In this document: piece after piece, positions 7,632 through 9,272 of the stretch
How positions within the stretch are numbered: the first letter of the stretch is position 1
Layout of the letters: each line of letters opens with the position of its first letter
Assembly (NCBI GenBank): GCA_026982255.1
Contig: JALSHL010000280.1
Span: 1 to 9,272 of the forward strand
Direction: 5' to 3'
Origin: Paracoccaceae bacterium
GTDB taxonomy: Bacteria; Pseudomonadota; Alphaproteobacteria; Rhodobacterales; Rhodobacteraceae
DNA: 9,272 bases
Notes under the pieces: model-generated
The model's input: the letters and a program-made list of their open reading frames with translations, nothing else
Databases searched by the model: none
Told to the model about the DNA's origin: nothing
Made by a program: the position numbers and the translations under genes

Positions 7632-7657
7632 CCGTCGGAACCAAAGGGGGAGGCAAA

Positions 7658-8422
7658 ATGCCCAAAGGATTTCACAATACGGAGCGCACGGTGCTGCGCA
7701 TCGCCGGAGCCGACCGGATCGAGTTTCTGGAAGGGCTGGTCAGCAATACGGTCAAACATCTGGATAAAGCGCCGGTCTATGCCGCCATGCTCTCGCCGCA
7801 GGGCAAATACCTGTTCGATTTCATTCTGTCGGCCGATGGCGACAGTGTGCTGCTGGATGTCAAAACCGACCGCGCGCAGCCGCTCGCCATGCGTCTGAAC
7901 ATGTATAAACTGCGCGCCGATGTGACGATTTCGGACTCCGGCCTGAAGGTGGTGCAGGGTGTGGGGGCGGCGCCCGAAGGGGCCTTTGCCGATCCGCGCG
8001 ACCCGAACCTCGGCTGGCGGCTCTATACCGGTGATGTCCCCGCGCTGGAGCCGATGAGCGTGGCCGAGTGGGATGCGCTCCGCGTGGAAAACACCGTTCC
8101 CGAGACCGGAATCGAGTTGCTCCCCGACGAAACCTATATTCTGGAGGCCGGTTTCGAGCGCCTCAACGGCGTCGATTTCCGCAAGGGCTGCTATGTGGGG
8201 CAGGAGGTTACCGCCCGCATGAAACACAAGACCGAGCTGAAAAAGGGGCTGGTGCAGGTCGCCATCGAAGGCACCGCAGAAGCGGGCACGCCGATCACCA
8301 CGGATGGCAAACCGGCGGGCACACTATATACGGTCGTGAACGGCAAGGGTCTGGCCCATCTGCGTTTCGAGCGCGCCAAGGGCGACATGCAGGCCGGCGA
8401 TGCGGTGGTGCGGCGGGTCTAG
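7658..8422 (+). CDS. ygfZ: YgfZ/CAF17-like folate-binding Fe-S cluster maintenance protein
   Basis: Predicted 254-residue cytoplasmic protein related to the T-protein of the glycine cleavage system, in the YgfZ/IBA57/CAF17 family that supports assembly or repair of certain [4Fe-4S] enzymes with folate. The diagnostic motif KGCYVGQE is present at residues 176-183, with the conserved Cys178, inside GVDFRKGCYVGQEVTARM (171-188). The N-terminal part shows the usual LRIAGADRIEFLEGLVSN block (13-30) and LSPQGKYLFDF (45-55). Length is slightly short of E. coli YgfZ (326), as is common for alphaproteobacterial members. ATG 7658 follows GGGGGAGG by four bases. It is divergent from the glycosyltransferase gene and ends by sharing a CTAG with the convergent inositol-monophosphatase gene. 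A general housekeeping role fits its lack of link to the neighbours. Confidence 0.92.
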   Translation: MPKGFHNTERTVLRIAGADRIEFLEGLVSNTVKHLDKAPVYAAMLSPQGKYLFDFILSADGDSVLLDVKTDRAQPLAMRLNMYKLRADVTISDSGLKVVQGVGAAPEGAFADPRDPNLGWRLYTGDVPALEPMSVAEWDALRVENTVPETGIELLPDETYILEAGFERLNGVDFRKGCYVGQEVTARMKHKTELKKGLVQVAIEGTAEAGTPITTDGKPAGTLYTVVNGKGLAHLRFERAKGDMQAGDAVVRRV

Positions 8423-9210
8423 TCGTTGCGCACCAGCGCCGCGAAACGCGAGAATACCGGTTCGTTGGCGGCAATGATCTCTCCGGTTTCGACCGGATTG
8501 TCATCCGTGCCGAACCCCTCGACCAGCCCGCCAGCCTCTTTCACCAGCAGCAGGCCGGCGGCCAGATCCCAGGCGTTCAGCCGCCGCTCCCAGAATCCGT
8601 CGTAGCGACCGGCCGCGACATAGGCCAGATCGAGCGCCGCCGAACCCCAGCGCCGCACACCGGCGCAGCGCGGCAGGATGCGCGCCAGATCCTGCAGGGT
8701 GTCCGGCAAATCCGTGCGCCCGCCGAAAGGCAGGCCGGTGGCGAACAGCATCTCGATCATCTCGCGCCGGTCCGAAACCCGCAGGCGCCGGTCGTTCATC
8801 CACGCTCCTTCGCCCTTTTCCGCAGTAAACATCTCGTTCTTGGCGGGGTCGAAAATCACTGCGGCAACAATCTCGCCCTTGTGTTCCAGCGCGATGGAAA
8901 CCGCCCAGTGCGGCAGCCCGTGCAGGAAATTCGAGGTCCCGTCCAGCGGATCGACAATCCAGCGTCGCGTCGGATCGGTGCCCGCAATCTCCGCACCTTC
9001 CTCGCCCAGAAAACCGTAGTTCGGACGGGCTTCGGCCAGTTCCTCGCGGATGATCTCCTCGGCTTTCAGGTCGGCCTTGGAGACAAAATCCCCGGCGCTT
9101 TTGGACGAAACCTGAAGGTTCTCCACCTCGCCGAAGTCACGGATAAGGCTGCGACCGGCCTTGCGCGCGGCTTTGACCATAATATTCAGATTGGCAGAGG
9201 CATTCGACAT
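8419..9210 (-). CDS. suhB: Inositol monophosphatase family protein (SuhB-like)
   Basis: Predicted 263-residue Mg-dependent phosphatase of the IMPase/SuhB family, acting on inositol-1-phosphate or related sugar phosphates; some family members also act on 3'-phosphoadenosine phosphates or bind transcription complexes. The metal-site residues are all visible: Glu70-Glu71 in FLGEEGAE, Asp87 and Asp90 in the signature IVDPLDGTSNF (85-95), and Asp215 in AWDLAAG (213-219). Length is typical. ATG 9210 is used; its ribosome site is weak (GAAAG, eight bases upstream), while a later in-frame ATG (9180) has none and would cut into the first helix. No clear promoter is seen in the 62 bases before it at the window edge. 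The gene symbol follows common usage; the true substrate is not shown by the sequence. Confidence 0.9.
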   Translation of the reverse strand: MSNASANLNIMVKAARKAGRSLIRDFGEVENLQVSSKSAGDFVSKADLKAEEIIREELAEARPNYGFLGEEGAEIAGTDPTRRWIVDPLDGTSNFLHGLPHWAVSIALEHKGEIVAAVIFDPAKNEMFTAEKGEGAWMNDRRLRVSDRREMIEMLFATGLPFGGRTDLPDTLQDLARILPRCAGVRRWGSAALDLAYVAAGRYDGFWERRLNAWDLAAGLLLVKEAGGLVEGFGTDDNPVETGEIIAANEPVFSRFAALVRND

Positions 9211-9272
9211 TGTTCAGACTTTCAAAGAGGGGGGCGCAGACGCTCGCGACATATTCGGTGGCGCTAGGCGCG

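Noticed and set aside
7562..8227. Extension of the glycosyltransferase frame to a 454-residue protein
   Set aside because: The extra 222 codons run antisense through ygfZ. The family's N-terminal strand and a ribosome site both mark ATG 7561 as the start.
8068..9267. 399-codon open frame on the + strand across the end of ygfZ and the suhB-like gene
   Set aside because: Shadow of two genes with diagnostic motifs (KGCYVGQE and DPLDGT); no domain in the translation.

Overview
This is a dense, high-GC stretch of an alphaproteobacterial chromosome, most likely Rhodobacterales (Roseobacter/Paracoccus relatives). That placement rests on protein style and gene content: the SuhB-like and YgfZ-like proteins and the PuuE/AllE/AllA set. 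It is a judgement by eye, not a database match. No rRNA, tRNA, insertion sequence, CRISPR array, phage gene or defence system was seen. I did not find a convincing new multi-gene system; the most interesting part is a compact purine (allantoin) catabolism block.

Left half (1-4988), allantoin/ureide catabolism. On the + strand are the C-terminal end of an MFS exporter/permease, a HisC-like PLP aminotransferase and the cofactor-independent allantoinase puuE. The aminotransferase starts 12 bp after the MFS stop, and puuE overlaps the aminotransferase by 4 bp. After an 89-bp gap with two perfect palindromes and a possible promoter come ureidoglycine aminohydrolase (allE) and ureidoglycolate lyase (allA), again joined by a 4-bp ATGA overlap. 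Facing them on the - strand is a class V aminotransferase of the alanine/serine/ureidoglycine-glyoxylate type. Together they would take allantoin to allantoate (PuuE), then, after an allantoate amidohydrolase not seen here, ureidoglycine to ureidoglycolate plus ammonia (AllE), then to glyoxylate plus urea (AllA). The class V enzyme could consume the glyoxylate, or use ureidoglycine as amino donor.

Right half (4989-9272), apparently unrelated housekeeping or envelope genes: an MsbA-like half-size ABC exporter (+), a small family 2 glycosyltransferase of the TIGR04283 type (-), a YgfZ/CAF17-like folate-binding Fe-S maintenance protein (+), and an inositol-monophosphatase family protein of SuhB type (-).

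Layout: from allA onward the strands alternate, and all three convergent junctions overlap at their 3' ends (17, 28 and 4 bp). No room is left for ordinary intergenic terminators. The two divergent junctions (4989-5144 and 7562-7657) carry the plausible promoters. There is no gene-free stretch longer than about 160 bases.
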